Below, in pieces: positions 25,564 to 34,244 of a stretch of DNA of 64,000 bases. A program made the position numbers and the translations under genes. Position 1 is the first letter of the stretch. Each line of letters starts with the position of its first letter. The notes below the pieces were generated by a model. The model saw only the letters and a list, made by a program, of their open reading frames with translations, was not told the origin of the DNA and did no database searches. Source of the DNA: an uncultured Clostridia bacterium (GTDB lineage Bacteria; Bacillota; Clostridia; TANB77; CAG-508); contig CAKOVI010000009.1 of NCBI GenBank assembly GCA_934121905.1, positions 1-64,000 of the forward strand, given 5' to 3'.

Positions 25564-26401
25564 TCACCAACTTAACTCAATCAGTCTCGCCAAAACATGT
25601 TTCAAATCTTTCCTCTCAACAATCTTATCAATAAAACCATGCTCTAATAAAAACTCTGCAGTCTGAAATCCCTCTGGCAAACTCTCACCAATAGTTTGCT
25701 CTATAACTCTCTGTCCTGCAAAACCAATCATTGCACCAGGTTCACTTAAGACAATATCGGCAATACTCGCAAAAGAAGCAGTAACTCCACCATAAGTTGG
25801 GTCTGTTAAAACAGATATATAAAGTCCACCTGTCTCATTTAATCTAGCTATTGCTGCTGTTGTTTTTGCCATCTGCATAAGTGACATTATTCCTTCCTGC
25901 ATTCTTGCACCACCTGATACTGTAAATATTATTAATGGATATTTTAGTTCTATTGCCTTTTCGATTGCATATGTTATTTTTTCTCCAACAACCGTTCCCA
26001 TGCTCCCCATGAGAAAGCCGCTATCCATTATACATATTACCACATTTTTTCCTTCAATTTTTCCGAGTACCACAACTAACAGCCTCTTCTAAAGAAGTCT
26101 TTTGTCTTAATCTTTCCAGTTTCGATGGATAATCTTCTAATCCTAATGGATTTACATTATCTATATTTAAATCGAATCTTTTATATGTACCTTCATCTAT
26201 TATATTTTCTAGTCTTCTATTTATATGCATTCTAAAATAAGCTCCGCAAACTGGACATATATTTAAGTTGTTTTTTACATCTTCCTTATATAAAATTTCT
26301 TTACATTTGGCACATTTTACCCATTTTCCTACTTGAATATCTACTTTATTTACATTTTTCTTTGCTGTTGGCTCTCTTTTTTTTATTTTATCAACTAACA
26401 T
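25564..26401 (-). pseudogene. accD: Acetyl-CoA carboxylase carboxyltransferase subunit beta, frame interrupted
   Basis: The first frame (from 26401) has the AccD zinc ribbon (CAKC...CPVC at about residues 34-53) and runs to EEAVSCGT. The rest, from GKIEGKNVVICIMDSGF through GSMGTVVGEKIT, is in the next frame and ends at 25564. Removing the single C at 26065 (minus strand ACTCGG to ACTGG) gives the expected EEAVSCGTGKIEGKN and a normal protein of about 279 residues. FAS II needs this subunit and all neighbours are intact, so a read error or a very recent mutation is likely. There is no typical slippery site. Confidence 0.9.
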
Positions 26402-26418
26402 TTTTATATTTCCTCTTA

Positions 26419-27759
26419 CTATTTCAAAATTTCTTTTTCAATAAATGACGTATCATACTTTCCTCTAAGAAAATTAGAATTTCTAATAATTTTAAACAAA
26501 AAATCAATATTAGTATCTACTCCATCAATTACAGTCTCTTCCAGTGCTCTTTTCATCTTACTTATAGCTTCATTTCTTGTTTTTCCATGAGCTATTATTT
26601 TTGCAATCATAGAATCATAATTAGGTGGAATAGTATAACCTTCATATACAAATGTATCAACCCTAATTCCATTTCCACCTGGTAAAATTAAGCCTGTAAT
26701 TTTTCCAGGACATGGTCTAAAATTCTTTTCTGGATTTTCAGCATTTATTCTGCATTCTATGACATGTCCTCTAAACTCCACATCTTTTTGTTTTAGTTTA
26801 AGCTTTTCCCCTGCAGCAATTCTAATTTGTTCTTTTACAATATCAATTCCAGTTCTTTCTTCTGTTATACCGTGCTCTACCTGAATTCTTGTATTCATTT
26901 CCATAAAATAAAAATTTTTATTCTTATCCACCAAAAACTCAATTGTACCACAACTTGTATATCCTACTTTTTTAGCTGCCTTTACAGCTGCATCTCCCAT
27001 CTTTTCCCTTAATTTTTCATCAATGGCCATAGAAGGAGTTTCTTCAATAACTTTTTGATTTCTTCTTTGCACAGTGCAATCTCTTTCACCTAAATGAATT
27101 ACATTTCCATGTTCATCTGCCAAAATTTGAATCTCCACATGTCTTGGATTTTGAATAAACTTCTCAATATAAATTTCATCATCTTTAAAGGAAATCATAG
27201 CTTCTTGTTTTACAATATTATAACTGCTTTCTAGTTCTTCTTCACTATTTACAATACGAATTCCTTTTCCACCGCCACCTGCAGCAGCCTTAAGCATTAT
27301 AGGGTATCCTATATCTTGTGCTATTTTCTTGGCATCATTTATACTTTTAATACTTCCTTTTGAACCAGGAACTACAGGTACTCCAGCTTTTTCCATCATT
27401 TCTTTAGCATTTGATTTGTTTCCCATGAGTTTTATAACTTCATATGATGGCCCTATAAATTTGATATTTGACTCTTCACATATTTTCGCAAATTGACTAT
27501 TTTCAGAGAGAAATCCAAATCCCGGATGTATGCTATCACTTCCAGTTATATATGCAGCTTCTATTATATTTTTATAATTTAAGTAGCTTTTATTTGAATT
27601 TGCAGGTCCTATACATATTGCTTCATCTGCTAAACGTGTATGAAGGCTGTCCTTGTCTGCTTCTGAATATATAGCTACTGTTTTTATGTTCATTTCTTTG
27701 CATGCTCTTATTATCCTTACTGCTATTTCGCCTCTGTTGGCTATTAGTATTTTGTTCAT
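26419..27759 (-). CDS. accC: Biotin carboxylase subunit of acetyl-CoA carboxylase
   Basis: ATP-grasp enzyme that carboxylates biotin on AccB. It opens with MNKILIANRGEIAVRII. The glycine-rich ATP loop reads KAAAGGGGKGIR, and the active-site segments HLGERDCTVQRRNQK and FYFMEMNTRIQVEHG are present. 446 residues. The start at 27759 has AAGGAG; an upstream in-frame GTG/ATG extension is PAL copy 9 and is rejected. It lies between fabZ and accD. Confidence 0.97.
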   Translation of the reverse strand: MNKILIANRGEIAVRIIRACKEMNIKTVAIYSEADKDSLHTRLADEAICIGPANSNKSYLNYKNIIEAAYITGSDSIHPGFGFLSENSQFAKICEESNIKFIGPSYEVIKLMGNKSNAKEMMEKAGVPVVPGSKGSIKSINDAKKIAQDIGYPIMLKAAAGGGGKGIRIVNSEEELESSYNIVKQEAMISFKDDEIYIEKFIQNPRHVEIQILADEHGNVIHLGERDCTVQRRNQKVIEETPSMAIDEKLREKMGDAAVKAAKKVGYTSCGTIEFLVDKNKNFYFMEMNTRIQVEHGITEERTGIDIVKEQIRIAAGEKLKLKQKDVEFRGHVIECRINAENPEKNFRPCPGKITGLILPGGNGIRVDTFVYEGYTIPPNYDSMIAKIIAHGKTRNEAISKMKRALEETVIDGVDTNIDFLFKIIRNSNFLRGKYDTSFIEKEILK

Positions 27760-27774
27760 TCTTTGCTCCTTTTT

Positions 27775-27822
27775 TGCATTGGGGACGGTTCTTTTCGTGA
27801 AAATAACCGTCCCCAATCAGAA
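27775..27822. repeat. PAL palindrome 9 (type B), fabZ-accC gap
   Basis: A 13-bp perfect inner stem (27778-27790 with 27805-27817, ATTGGGGACGGTT). The outermost bases no longer match: GC on the left, CAG on the right. It ends five bases after the fabZ stop. Confidence 0.85.
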
Positions 27823-27827
27823 ATTTT

Positions 27828-28250
27828 TTACACTACTGCAAAAGTAAGTTCCCCTCTAGCTACAACTTTACCTTCACAAGTGGCAATTGCTTCTCCAACT
27901 CCAATTGGTCCTTTTTTCTTAATAATTTTAACTTCTAACTTCAATCTATCTCCAGGCACAACTGTTTTCTTGAATTTCATCTTGTCAATTCCACCAAACA
28001 ATGCATTCTTGCCTTTATTTTCTTCTAAACTTAAAATCGCAACTGCACCTGTTTGTGCTAAGCTTTCCACAATTAAAACACCTGGCATTATTGGATTTTC
28101 TGGAAAATGCCCTTTGAAATACCATTCTGATGTTTCTACATTTTTATAAGCTGTTGCACTCTCTCCAGGAATGTAGTCTTCTATTTCGTCTATCATTAAA
28201 AATGGCTCTCTTTGTGGAATTATTTTTTTTATTTCTTCTTTATTTAACAT
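27828..28250 (-). CDS. fabZ: 3-hydroxyacyl-[acyl-carrier-protein] dehydratase
   Basis: Dehydrates 3-hydroxyacyl-ACP in elongation. Hot-dog fold of 140 residues. PQREPFLMIDEI at the start is followed by GHFPENPIMPGVLIVESLAQTGAV, which contains the catalytic His and Glu. The start follows AAGGAG. It lies between accB and accC, with PAL elements on both sides. Confidence 0.97.
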   Translation of the reverse strand: MLNKEEIKKIIPQREPFLMIDEIEDYIPGESATAYKNVETSEWYFKGHFPENPIMPGVLIVESLAQTGAVAILSLEENKGKNALFGGIDKMKFKKTVVPGDRLKLEVKIIKKKGPIGVGEAIATCEGKVVARGELTFAVV

Positions 28251-28265
28251 TTTTTCTCCTTTTTT

Positions 28266-28356
28266 TCATTAAAATCGTTTCTTTTTCCACTGGGACCGTT
28301 TCTTTTTGCGAAAGGAAACGGTTCCAATGAAAAAAGAAACGGTCCCCATAAGAAAA
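28266..28356. repeat. PAL palindrome 10 (mixed type), accB-fabZ gap
   Basis: Several overlapping half units: GGGACCGTTTCTTTTT, then AAAGGAAACGGTTCC, then AAAAAAGAAACGGTCCCC. The inner hairpin spans about 28292-28325. It ends one base from the accB stop. Confidence 0.8.
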
Positions 28357-28357
28357 A

Positions 28358-28810
28358 TCAACAAATTCTAAATAATGGTTTTCCATACTCTACACTCTCA
28401 GCATCTTTAACCAAAATTTCTTCTATTACACCATCATACTCTGACTCGATTTCATTCATCAACTTCATAGCTTCTATTATACAAAGTACATCTCCTTTTT
28501 TCACTTTTTGCCCAACCTTAACATAAGGCTCAGCATTTGGTGATGGTTTTAGGTAAAATGTTCCTACCATTGGTGATATCATAATATTTCCTTCTTGTAA
28601 TAAGTTATCATCAGATACTGTTTTAGGTTCAATTCTTGACTTCTCATATCCATTATTAGAATTTGAAGTATTAACTGTTTCAACAAATCCTACTTTTTCT
28701 TCATTTTTGCTCATATCGATTTTTGTTCCATCAGGAAAATCGAGCTTAAGATTATTCAATTTTGAATTTCCAAAGTCGTTTATTAATTGTATTATTTTTT
28801 CGTATTCCAT
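28358..28810 (-). CDS. accB: Biotin carboxyl carrier protein of acetyl-CoA carboxylase
   Basis: Carries biotin between AccC and the carboxyltransferase. The C-terminal biotinyl domain has the target Lys in IEAMKLMNEIE. The central region is a Ser/Asn linker, and the N-terminal part is the usual helical domain. 150 residues from the ATG at 28810 (AAGGAG eight bases ahead). The longer frame would overlap the fabF stop. It should be modified by the BirA encoded upstream in the same operon. Confidence 0.95.
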   Translation of the reverse strand: MEYEKIIQLINDFGNSKLNNLKLDFPDGTKIDMSKNEEKVGFVETVNTSNSNNGYEKSRIEPKTVSDDNLLQEGNIMISPMVGTFYLKPSPNAEPYVKVGQKVKKGDVLCIIEAMKLMNEIESEYDGVIEEILVKDAESVEYGKPLFRIC

Positions 28811-28823
28811 AAAACTTTGCTCC

Positions 28824-30065
28824 TTATTTCTCATACTTTTTTAAAATTATACTTGCATTGTGTCCACCAAAGCCAAGTGAATTTGACATAACAACGTTTA
28901 AATTTGCATTCCTAATTTCATTTGGAACAATATCTAAATCACATTCTTCATCCTTTACCTTATAGTTTATTGTTGGTGGAACTTTTTTTTCATTAATTGC
29001 TTTAACACAAACTATTGCTTCAACTCCTCCTGCTGCACCTAACATATGCCCCATATTTGATTTTGTTGAACTTACCATGACTTTTTTGCTTGCATTTTCA
29101 CCTAAAGCTGTCTTTATTGCCATAGTTTCTAGACTATCATTTAAATGAGTTGAAGTTCCATGAGCATTTATGTAATCTATTTCTTCTGAATTGATTTTTG
29201 CATCTTCTATTGCTCTTTTCATAGCCCTCGCTCCGCCTTCTCCATTTGGTGCAGGTGATGTTATGTGATATGCATCTGATGTTGCTCCATATCCAATTAT
29301 TTCTGCATATATTTTGGCTCCTCTTTTTATCGCATGCTCTAATTCTTCTAAAACAAGCACTCCAGCACCTTCTCCCATAACAAATCCACTTCTTTCTTTG
29401 TCAAATGGAATACTTGCTCTATTAGGATCTACTGCATATGATAAAGCTTTCATATTTTCAAATCCTGCAATTCCTATTTCACAAATAGAACTTTCTGTTC
29501 CTCCTGCTAGTATTACATCTTCTGCTCCATATTTGATTGTTCTATAAGCTTCACCAATTGCATGAGTTGAAGAACTGCATGCTGACACAGTTGAAATTGA
29601 TTCTCCTTTTAGTCCTAGTTCAATTGCAATATTTCCTGCCGGCATATTACAAATTGACATTGGTATAAACATTGGCGAAATTCTGCTATGTCCTTTTGTG
29701 ACATTTATTTCACATTGGTCTTGAATCGTCTTTAATCCACCTATTCCAGAACCAACAAATACGCCTATTCTTTCAAAATCTGTATTTTCTTCATTTATTT
29801 GGCTATCTTTGAAAGCTTCTCTTGCTGCTATTATTGCATACTCTGAGCATTTATCTAATCTTTTGGCTTGTTTAGCATCAAAATAATCAAGTGGATTATA
29901 ATTTTTGATTTCTGCTGCAAGTGATGTTTTAAACCCTTCAGCATCAAAATTTTTTATCTTGTCAATTCCACATCTTTTTTGAAGAATTCCTTCCCATAAT
30001 TCATTTACATTATTTCCAATAGGTGTTATCGCACCCATTCCTGTTATTACAACTCTTTTTTCCAT
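28824..30065 (-). CDS. fabF: 3-oxoacyl-[acyl-carrier-protein] synthase II
   Basis: Condensing enzyme that elongates acyl-ACP with malonyl-ACP. The triad is visible: Cys163 in STVSACSSSTHA, a His in NAHGTSTHLND and a His in KSNMGHMLGAAGG. 413 residues, normal for FabF. The start follows AGGAAAGG, 15 bases after fabG. No fabH or acpP is found in the window; both usually open this operon in Clostridia. Confidence 0.97.
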   Translation of the reverse strand: MEKRVVITGMGAITPIGNNVNELWEGILQKRCGIDKIKNFDAEGFKTSLAAEIKNYNPLDYFDAKQAKRLDKCSEYAIIAAREAFKDSQINEENTDFERIGVFVGSGIGGLKTIQDQCEINVTKGHSRISPMFIPMSICNMPAGNIAIELGLKGESISTVSACSSSTHAIGEAYRTIKYGAEDVILAGGTESSICEIGIAGFENMKALSYAVDPNRASIPFDKERSGFVMGEGAGVLVLEELEHAIKRGAKIYAEIIGYGATSDAYHITSPAPNGEGGARAMKRAIEDAKINSEEIDYINAHGTSTHLNDSLETMAIKTALGENASKKVMVSSTKSNMGHMLGAAGGVEAIVCVKAINEKKVPPTINYKVKDEECDLDIVPNEIRNANLNVVMSNSLGFGGHNASIILKKYEK

Positions 30066-30080
30066 TTTGACTTTCCTTTC

Positions 30081-30812
30081 CTACATAAGCATTCCGCCAT
30101 CAACCTGAATTACCTGTCCAGTTATATAAGAACTCTCTTCAGATACTAAAAATTTAACAACATTTGCTACATCTTCTGCAGTTCCCATTCTTTTCAATGG
30201 AATATTTTTGCTAATTTCATCTTTAATATCATCTTTTAAATTATCCGTCATATCTGTCTTAATAAAACCTGGTGCTACAGCATTTACTCTAATATTTCTA
30301 GATGCTACTTCTTTTGCCAAACTCTTTGTAAATCCTATAATCCCTGCCTTAGATGCTGAATAGTTTGTTTGACCGCTATTTCCTGAAATTCCAACTACAG
30401 ACGACATATTTACTATGTTTCCTTTTCTTGCTTTCATCATATAATTAATTACATTTTTAGTAACATTAAATGTCCCTACTAAATTAGTATCTATCACTTG
30501 CTCAAAATCTTCTTTTTTCATTCTCATAAGTAACATATCTTTCGTAATTCCTGCATTATTTACAAGTACATCAATTGAACCTAGTTTTTGGACTGTTTCT
30601 TTTACAAATCTTTCTGCATCTTCATAATTTGAAACATCTCCTTTGACAAATTCACATTTTACATTATTTTCTTCTATTTCTTTTTTTAGATTATTTAATT
30701 CTTCATTTTCTTTTCTATAATTTATTGCAATATCATAGCCTTCTTTACTTAATTTTATTGCAATTGCTTTTCCTATTCCTCTTGTCGCTCCTGTTATTAA
30801 TGCTGTTGGCAT
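30081..30812 (-). CDS. fabG: 3-oxoacyl-[acyl-carrier-protein] reductase
   Basis: NADPH-dependent short-chain dehydrogenase. It has the TGATRGIG nucleotide motif near residue 8, NNAG in the middle, and the Ser-Tyr-Lys catalytic set (NMSSVVG, NYSASKAG). The C-terminus GQVIQVDGGMLM is typical. 243 residues from the ATG at 30812, which has AAGGAGG. The seven-codon extension upstream lies in degenerate PAL copy 11. Confidence 0.97.
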   Translation of the reverse strand: MPTALITGATRGIGKAIAIKLSKEGYDIAINYRKENEELNNLKKEIEENNVKCEFVKGDVSNYEDAERFVKETVQKLGSIDVLVNNAGITKDMLLMRMKKEDFEQVIDTNLVGTFNVTKNVINYMMKARKGNIVNMSSVVGISGNSGQTNYSASKAGIIGFTKSLAKEVASRNIRVNAVAPGFIKTDMTDNLKDDIKDEISKNIPLKRMGTAEDVANVVKFLVSEESSYITGQVIQVDGGMLM

Positions 30813-30828
30813 AATTTTTTCCTCCTTT

Positions 30829-30860
30829 TCCATTTGGTGCCGTCCTTTTTTTGGGCAGGC
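30829..30860. repeat. PAL remnant 11, fabD-fabG gap
   Basis: A single half unit (CCATTTGGTGCCGTCCTTTTTTTGG) without a full complementary arm, about three bases after the fabD stop. It is probably a deleted copy. Confidence 0.55.
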
Positions 30861-30863
30861 AAA

Positions 30864-31721
30864 CTACATTCTCTTAACAAATCCACTTAAAGTCTTTCCT
30901 GGTCCAACCTCAATAAATTCTTCAACACCCAAATCTTTCATCATCTTTAGACTCTTAGAAAATCTAACCGGACTCACAATATGTCTAGCTAAAATATCTC
31001 TAATATCGTCATCGTCATTATAGATTTCTCCATCAATATTTCTAACGACCTTACTCTCAAACCTATGTATTTCAACCTTATCCAGTTCTTGTTTCAAATT
31101 TTCCGAACTTTTTTTTAATTTTTCAGTATGAAACGGTCCTGAGGTCTTTAATATTCTAACTTTTTTTATTCCTATCTCTTTAGCTAAATTTTGAAGTTCA
31201 CTTATTCCTTCTTCATCACCTGTGACAACAATCTGACCAGGACAATTATAATTTGCAGGAACTGCAAAACCTCTTTGAACCTTTTTGCATAAAACTTCAA
31301 CATCTTCATCAGAAGCTCCTAGGATTGCTGCCATTTGCCAATTGCCTTTTGGTGCTAAATCTTGCATAAATTCCCCCCTCTTTTGAACAAGTTTTACTCC
31401 ATCTTCAAAAGAAAGTGCCTTACTATATATTAAAGCTGTATATTCTCCCAAACTTAAACCTGCTGATATATCTGCTTTAATTCCTTTTTTCTTCAAAATT
31501 TCAAGTTCTGCCAAACTATTTGTAAGAACTGCAAGTTGGGTATATTTAGTTTGATTTAAAATATCTTCTGGTCCTTCGAAGGAAATTTTTGCTATATCAA
31601 TTCCTGTTATATCTTTCACTCTATCATATATCTTTTTTGCATCTTTATCATTTTCATATAAATCTTTCCCCATTCCAATAAATTGTGAACCTTGGCCTGG
31701 AAATAAAAATCCTATTTTCAT
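30864..31721 (-). CDS. fabD: Malonyl CoA-acyl carrier protein transacylase
   Basis: Loads malonyl groups on ACP. FLFPGQGSQ is at the N-terminus. The nucleophile motif reads GLSLGEY, a Leu for the usual His that I believe is not rare in Firmicutes. The catalytic His is in SGPFHTEKL. 285 residues. The start ATG overlaps the birA stop as ATGA, with AAAGGAGG ahead, so the two are translationally coupled. A longer frame would translate PAL copy 12 and is rejected. Confidence 0.96.
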   Translation of the reverse strand: MKIGFLFPGQGSQFIGMGKDLYENDKDAKKIYDRVKDITGIDIAKISFEGPEDILNQTKYTQLAVLTNSLAELEILKKKGIKADISAGLSLGEYTALIYSKALSFEDGVKLVQKRGEFMQDLAPKGNWQMAAILGASDEDVEVLCKKVQRGFAVPANYNCPGQIVVTGDEEGISELQNLAKEIGIKKVRILKTSGPFHTEKLKKSSENLKQELDKVEIHRFESKVVRNIDGEIYNDDDDIRDILARHIVSPVRFSKSLKMMKDLGVEEFIEVGPGKTLSGFVKRM

Positions 31722-32344
31722 TTCAAATATTCCTCCTTTTTTGTACCATTGGGACCGGGTCTTTTTGGTGCATTTTGCAAAATGCACCAAAAAGACCCGG
31801 TCCCAATGGTACAAATCACCTTTCTATTATCAACCTCAATTCCAAACTCTCTCCTAACAGAAGTTGCAATATCCTTAATTTCATTTGCAAACTCAACTTG
31901 ATTAGTATTAATGCCAATCCCAATAACAACACATCTAACCAGTCCATTCTGCACCTTAGACTCGGTAAGTATTCCTCCTAACTTCTTACCATTGCAATAA
32001 ATATCATTAGGAAACTTTATATCCAAGTCAATATCATACATCTCTTTAAAAACCATAACAATCTTCTTCGCAATTCGAACAGTCAACCCGTCTAGTTCAT
32101 CAACCCTGCAATTTTTTTTGCTAAAATCAAAATAAACCGAAAAGGCAATATTATTTTCTTCATCTGTATGCCAAATTCTTCCGTGTGTTCCTATTCCTGC
32201 TGTTTGAATATCTGCTATAATCATAGTTTTATCCTTAATTGTTTTATTTTTGAATCTTCTCCAAATCTCTTTTTGAGTTGAATCTATTGTTTTATAGTGA
32301 AATATCTTAAATCCATCCAAATTCCTTAAACTCTCCTTAGGCAT
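31718..32344 (-). CDS. birA: Biotin--[acetyl-CoA-carboxylase] ligase with PAL-encoded C-terminus
   Basis: Attaches biotin to AccB. The catalytic domain is clear: TAGIGTHGRIWHT for biotinyl-AMP formation and KFPNDIYCNGKKLGGIL. There is no N-terminal helix-turn-helix, so it is not a repressor type. After DNRKVI (about residue 178) the frame enters PAL copy 12 and ends about 30 residues later. The element thus replaces the final helix and the small C-terminal domain seen in other BirA proteins. Activity may be reduced, or another ligase may exist. It overlaps the upstream ligase gene by eight bases. Confidence 0.88.
   Translation of the reverse strand: MPKESLRNLDGFKIFHYKTIDSTQKEIWRRFKNKTIKDKTMIIADIQTAGIGTHGRIWHTDEENNIAFSVYFDFSKKNCRVDELDGLTVRIAKKIVMVFKEMYDIDLDIKFPNDIYCNGKKLGGILTESKVQNGLVRCVVIGIGINTNQVEFANEIKDIATSVRREFGIEVDNRKVICTIGTGSFWCILQNAPKRPGPNGTKKEEYLK
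31740..31815. repeat. PAL palindrome 12 (type A), perfect 76-bp palindrome
   Basis: Every position from 31740 to 31777 pairs with its partner from 31778 to 31815, with no loop and no mismatch. It lies within the 3' end of the birA reading frame, just upstream of the fabD ribosome binding site. Confidence 0.97.
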
Positions 32345-34064
32345 TTTCCTTTTCTTCCTCCAAAATTTTATCTAAATTTTGCTGTCTTTTTAATTTATTA
32401 GTTGTTGTTTTTATAAGAGGTTCCTTAGTTAAAGAAAATCCTCTTATTGCTTTATATTTTGGCATTAGACTATTTATTTCTCTTATTTTCTTTGCAATTT
32501 CATCATGAATTTCTTTTTCACTTTGAACTTTATATGCATTGTTTACAACTTCTTCATCATAAACTATTTTTGCATATACTTTGATATTCTCTTTATCATT
32601 TGACATTTGTTTTCCGTATACAAATGATTCTTCTACACCTTCAATTTTATTTATAAGATTTTCCATTTCTTCTGGATAAATATTTTTGCCATTTTTTAGA
32701 ACAATTACATTCTTTTTTCTTCCACAAATAAAAATATATCCATCTTCATCTATTCTAGCTAAATCTCCTGTGTAAAACCATCCATCTATAATTGCCTTTT
32801 TAGTTGCATCTTCATTTTGGTAATATCCAAGCATTATATTTGGTCCTCTTACAATCAATTCTCCAATTCCTTCTTTGTTACAATCTATAACTTTTGCTTC
32901 GACAGATGGAACTGTTTTCCCAATTGAACCTACCTTATGATATTTTTTAGTTCCTATTCCTATAACAGGAGATGTTTCTGTAAGACCATATCCTTGAACT
33001 AAGTTTAACCCTAAATTCCTATATTTTTGTTCTATTTCTTTATCTAAGCTTGCAGCTCCACTAATTAGAAGTTTTATGTTTCCTCCTAACATATCATGTA
33101 TACTCTTAAATACTTCTTTCTTTTCTTCCATTGATGAATTTTGGTATTTTTTCTCATTTTCAAGGATTTCTTCTAAATTGTCCTTTTTTGCAATTTCTCT
33201 TCTAATCATTTTAAAAATTCTTTCATAAATTGCTGGAACAGAAGCCATTACACTAACTTTGTATTCATTTAAATTTTCGACAATATACCTTATTCCATCA
33301 CAAAATACTGTTTCAGCACCAACATACAATGAAAACAAAAATCCAACTGTACATTCAAAAACATGATGTAATGGTAAAAATGATAAAAATACATCATCTG
33401 AATTTATGTCTAGTACTGATGCTATATCCATTAAATTTGATACTAAATTTTTATGAGAAATAGCAACAATCTTTGAATCTGATGTTGTCCCTGATGTAAA
33501 AAGCATAACTGACATTTTTTCATTATCAATTTTAGCCTTTATAAATCTTTCGTCTCCACCTTCTACTAATATTTGTCCTTCATCTATTAACTCTTTTTGC
33601 GAATATATTCCATCTAGGTGGTTCTTAAAATCCATTGATATTAATGTCTTTAGTTTTCCAATTCCTCTTGATACTATGTTTTTTAACATATCGTTGTATT
33701 TTTCCGAATAAAATATTGCTTCAATTTCTGAACGTTCTATAAGTTTTTCAAGTTCATTTTGTGGTAATGACTTATCCAATGGTACAACTATTCCTGTACC
33801 ACATACTACTGAAAGATACGCTATTTCCCATTCATATCTATTTTCCCCAATTATTGCTATTCTCTTATTTTGTAGTCCTAAGTCTATTAGCCTTGTTCCT
33901 AAATAGTTTATCATTTGTCTTATTTCTTTATGTGTATATGTTTTATATTTATCTTTTTCTATTTTTATTTTATATGCTATTTTTTCTCCGTATTTTTCAC
34001 CAGATTTGTTTAACATATCTTTTAGATTGTTTATTTCTAAGTATTTATATATTTTTTCTGACAT
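32337..34064 (-). CDS. AMP-dependent acyl-CoA/acyl-ACP synthetase
   Basis: Activates a carboxylic, probably fatty, acid as acyl-AMP and then as a thioester. It carries the adenylate-forming signatures LFTSGTTSDSKIVAISH, GYGLTETSPVIG, YTGDLARIDEDGYI and GRKKNVIVLKNGKNIYPEE. The 575 residues match long-chain acyl ligases. It is the first gene of the fab/acc operon, which suggests recycling of free fatty acids into acyl-ACP or acyl-CoA. The start follows AAAGGAGG. It overlaps birA by eight bases. Confidence 0.92.
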   Translation of the reverse strand: MSEKIYKYLEINNLKDMLNKSGEKYGEKIAYKIKIEKDKYKTYTHKEIRQMINYLGTRLIDLGLQNKRIAIIGENRYEWEIAYLSVVCGTGIVVPLDKSLPQNELEKLIERSEIEAIFYSEKYNDMLKNIVSRGIGKLKTLISMDFKNHLDGIYSQKELIDEGQILVEGGDERFIKAKIDNEKMSVMLFTSGTTSDSKIVAISHKNLVSNLMDIASVLDINSDDVFLSFLPLHHVFECTVGFLFSLYVGAETVFCDGIRYIVENLNEYKVSVMASVPAIYERIFKMIRREIAKKDNLEEILENEKKYQNSSMEEKKEVFKSIHDMLGGNIKLLISGAASLDKEIEQKYRNLGLNLVQGYGLTETSPVIGIGTKKYHKVGSIGKTVPSVEAKVIDCNKEGIGELIVRGPNIMLGYYQNEDATKKAIIDGWFYTGDLARIDEDGYIFICGRKKNVIVLKNGKNIYPEEMENLINKIEGVEESFVYGKQMSNDKENIKVYAKIVYDEEVVNNAYKVQSEKEIHDEIAKKIREINSLMPKYKAIRGFSLTKEPLIKTTTNKLKRQQNLDKILEEEKENA

Positions 34065-34089
34065 TTGTCTTCCTCCTTTGCCCAGTATA

Positions 34090-34118
34090 TTTATAACATA
34101 TTTTCATTTTATTGGTAA
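34090..34118 (-). promoter_or_regulatory. Promoter of the fatty-acid operon
   Basis: Minus-strand extended -10 TGTTATAAA (TATAAA at 34090-34095), 17-bp spacer, weak -35 TTACCA (34113-34118). Confidence 0.6.
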
Positions 34119-34122
34119 TTGG

Positions 34123-34136
34123 ACTGAGAGGTCAGT
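34123..34136. promoter_or_regulatory. Candidate operator upstream of the fatty-acid operon promoter
   Basis: Inverted repeat ACTGA-GAGG-TCAGT four bases upstream of the -35 element. It does not obviously match the FapR or FabT boxes I know, so a regulator cannot be named. Confidence 0.35.
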
Positions 34137-34146
34137 ACAAAAATAA

Positions 34147-34180
34147 ACAGACCATGCCATAATTATAGCATAGTCTGTTT
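34147..34180. terminator. Bidirectional terminator between the YbjQ-like gene and the fatty-acid operon
   Basis: AACAGAC-CATGC and GCAT-AGTCTGTT arms with T-rich flanks on both sides. It serves the minus-strand gene ending at 34245. Confidence 0.7.
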
Positions 34181-34244
34181 TTTCTTCTAAATCACCGAGT
34201 TTTATTTCATTTTCTTTTATATTAAACTCATCTAAATTTTTTAT

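Noticed and set aside
31722..31814. N-terminal extension of FabD
   Set aside because: It lies in PAL copy 12 and the birA end; the ATG at 31721 has AAAGGAGG and matches the family start.
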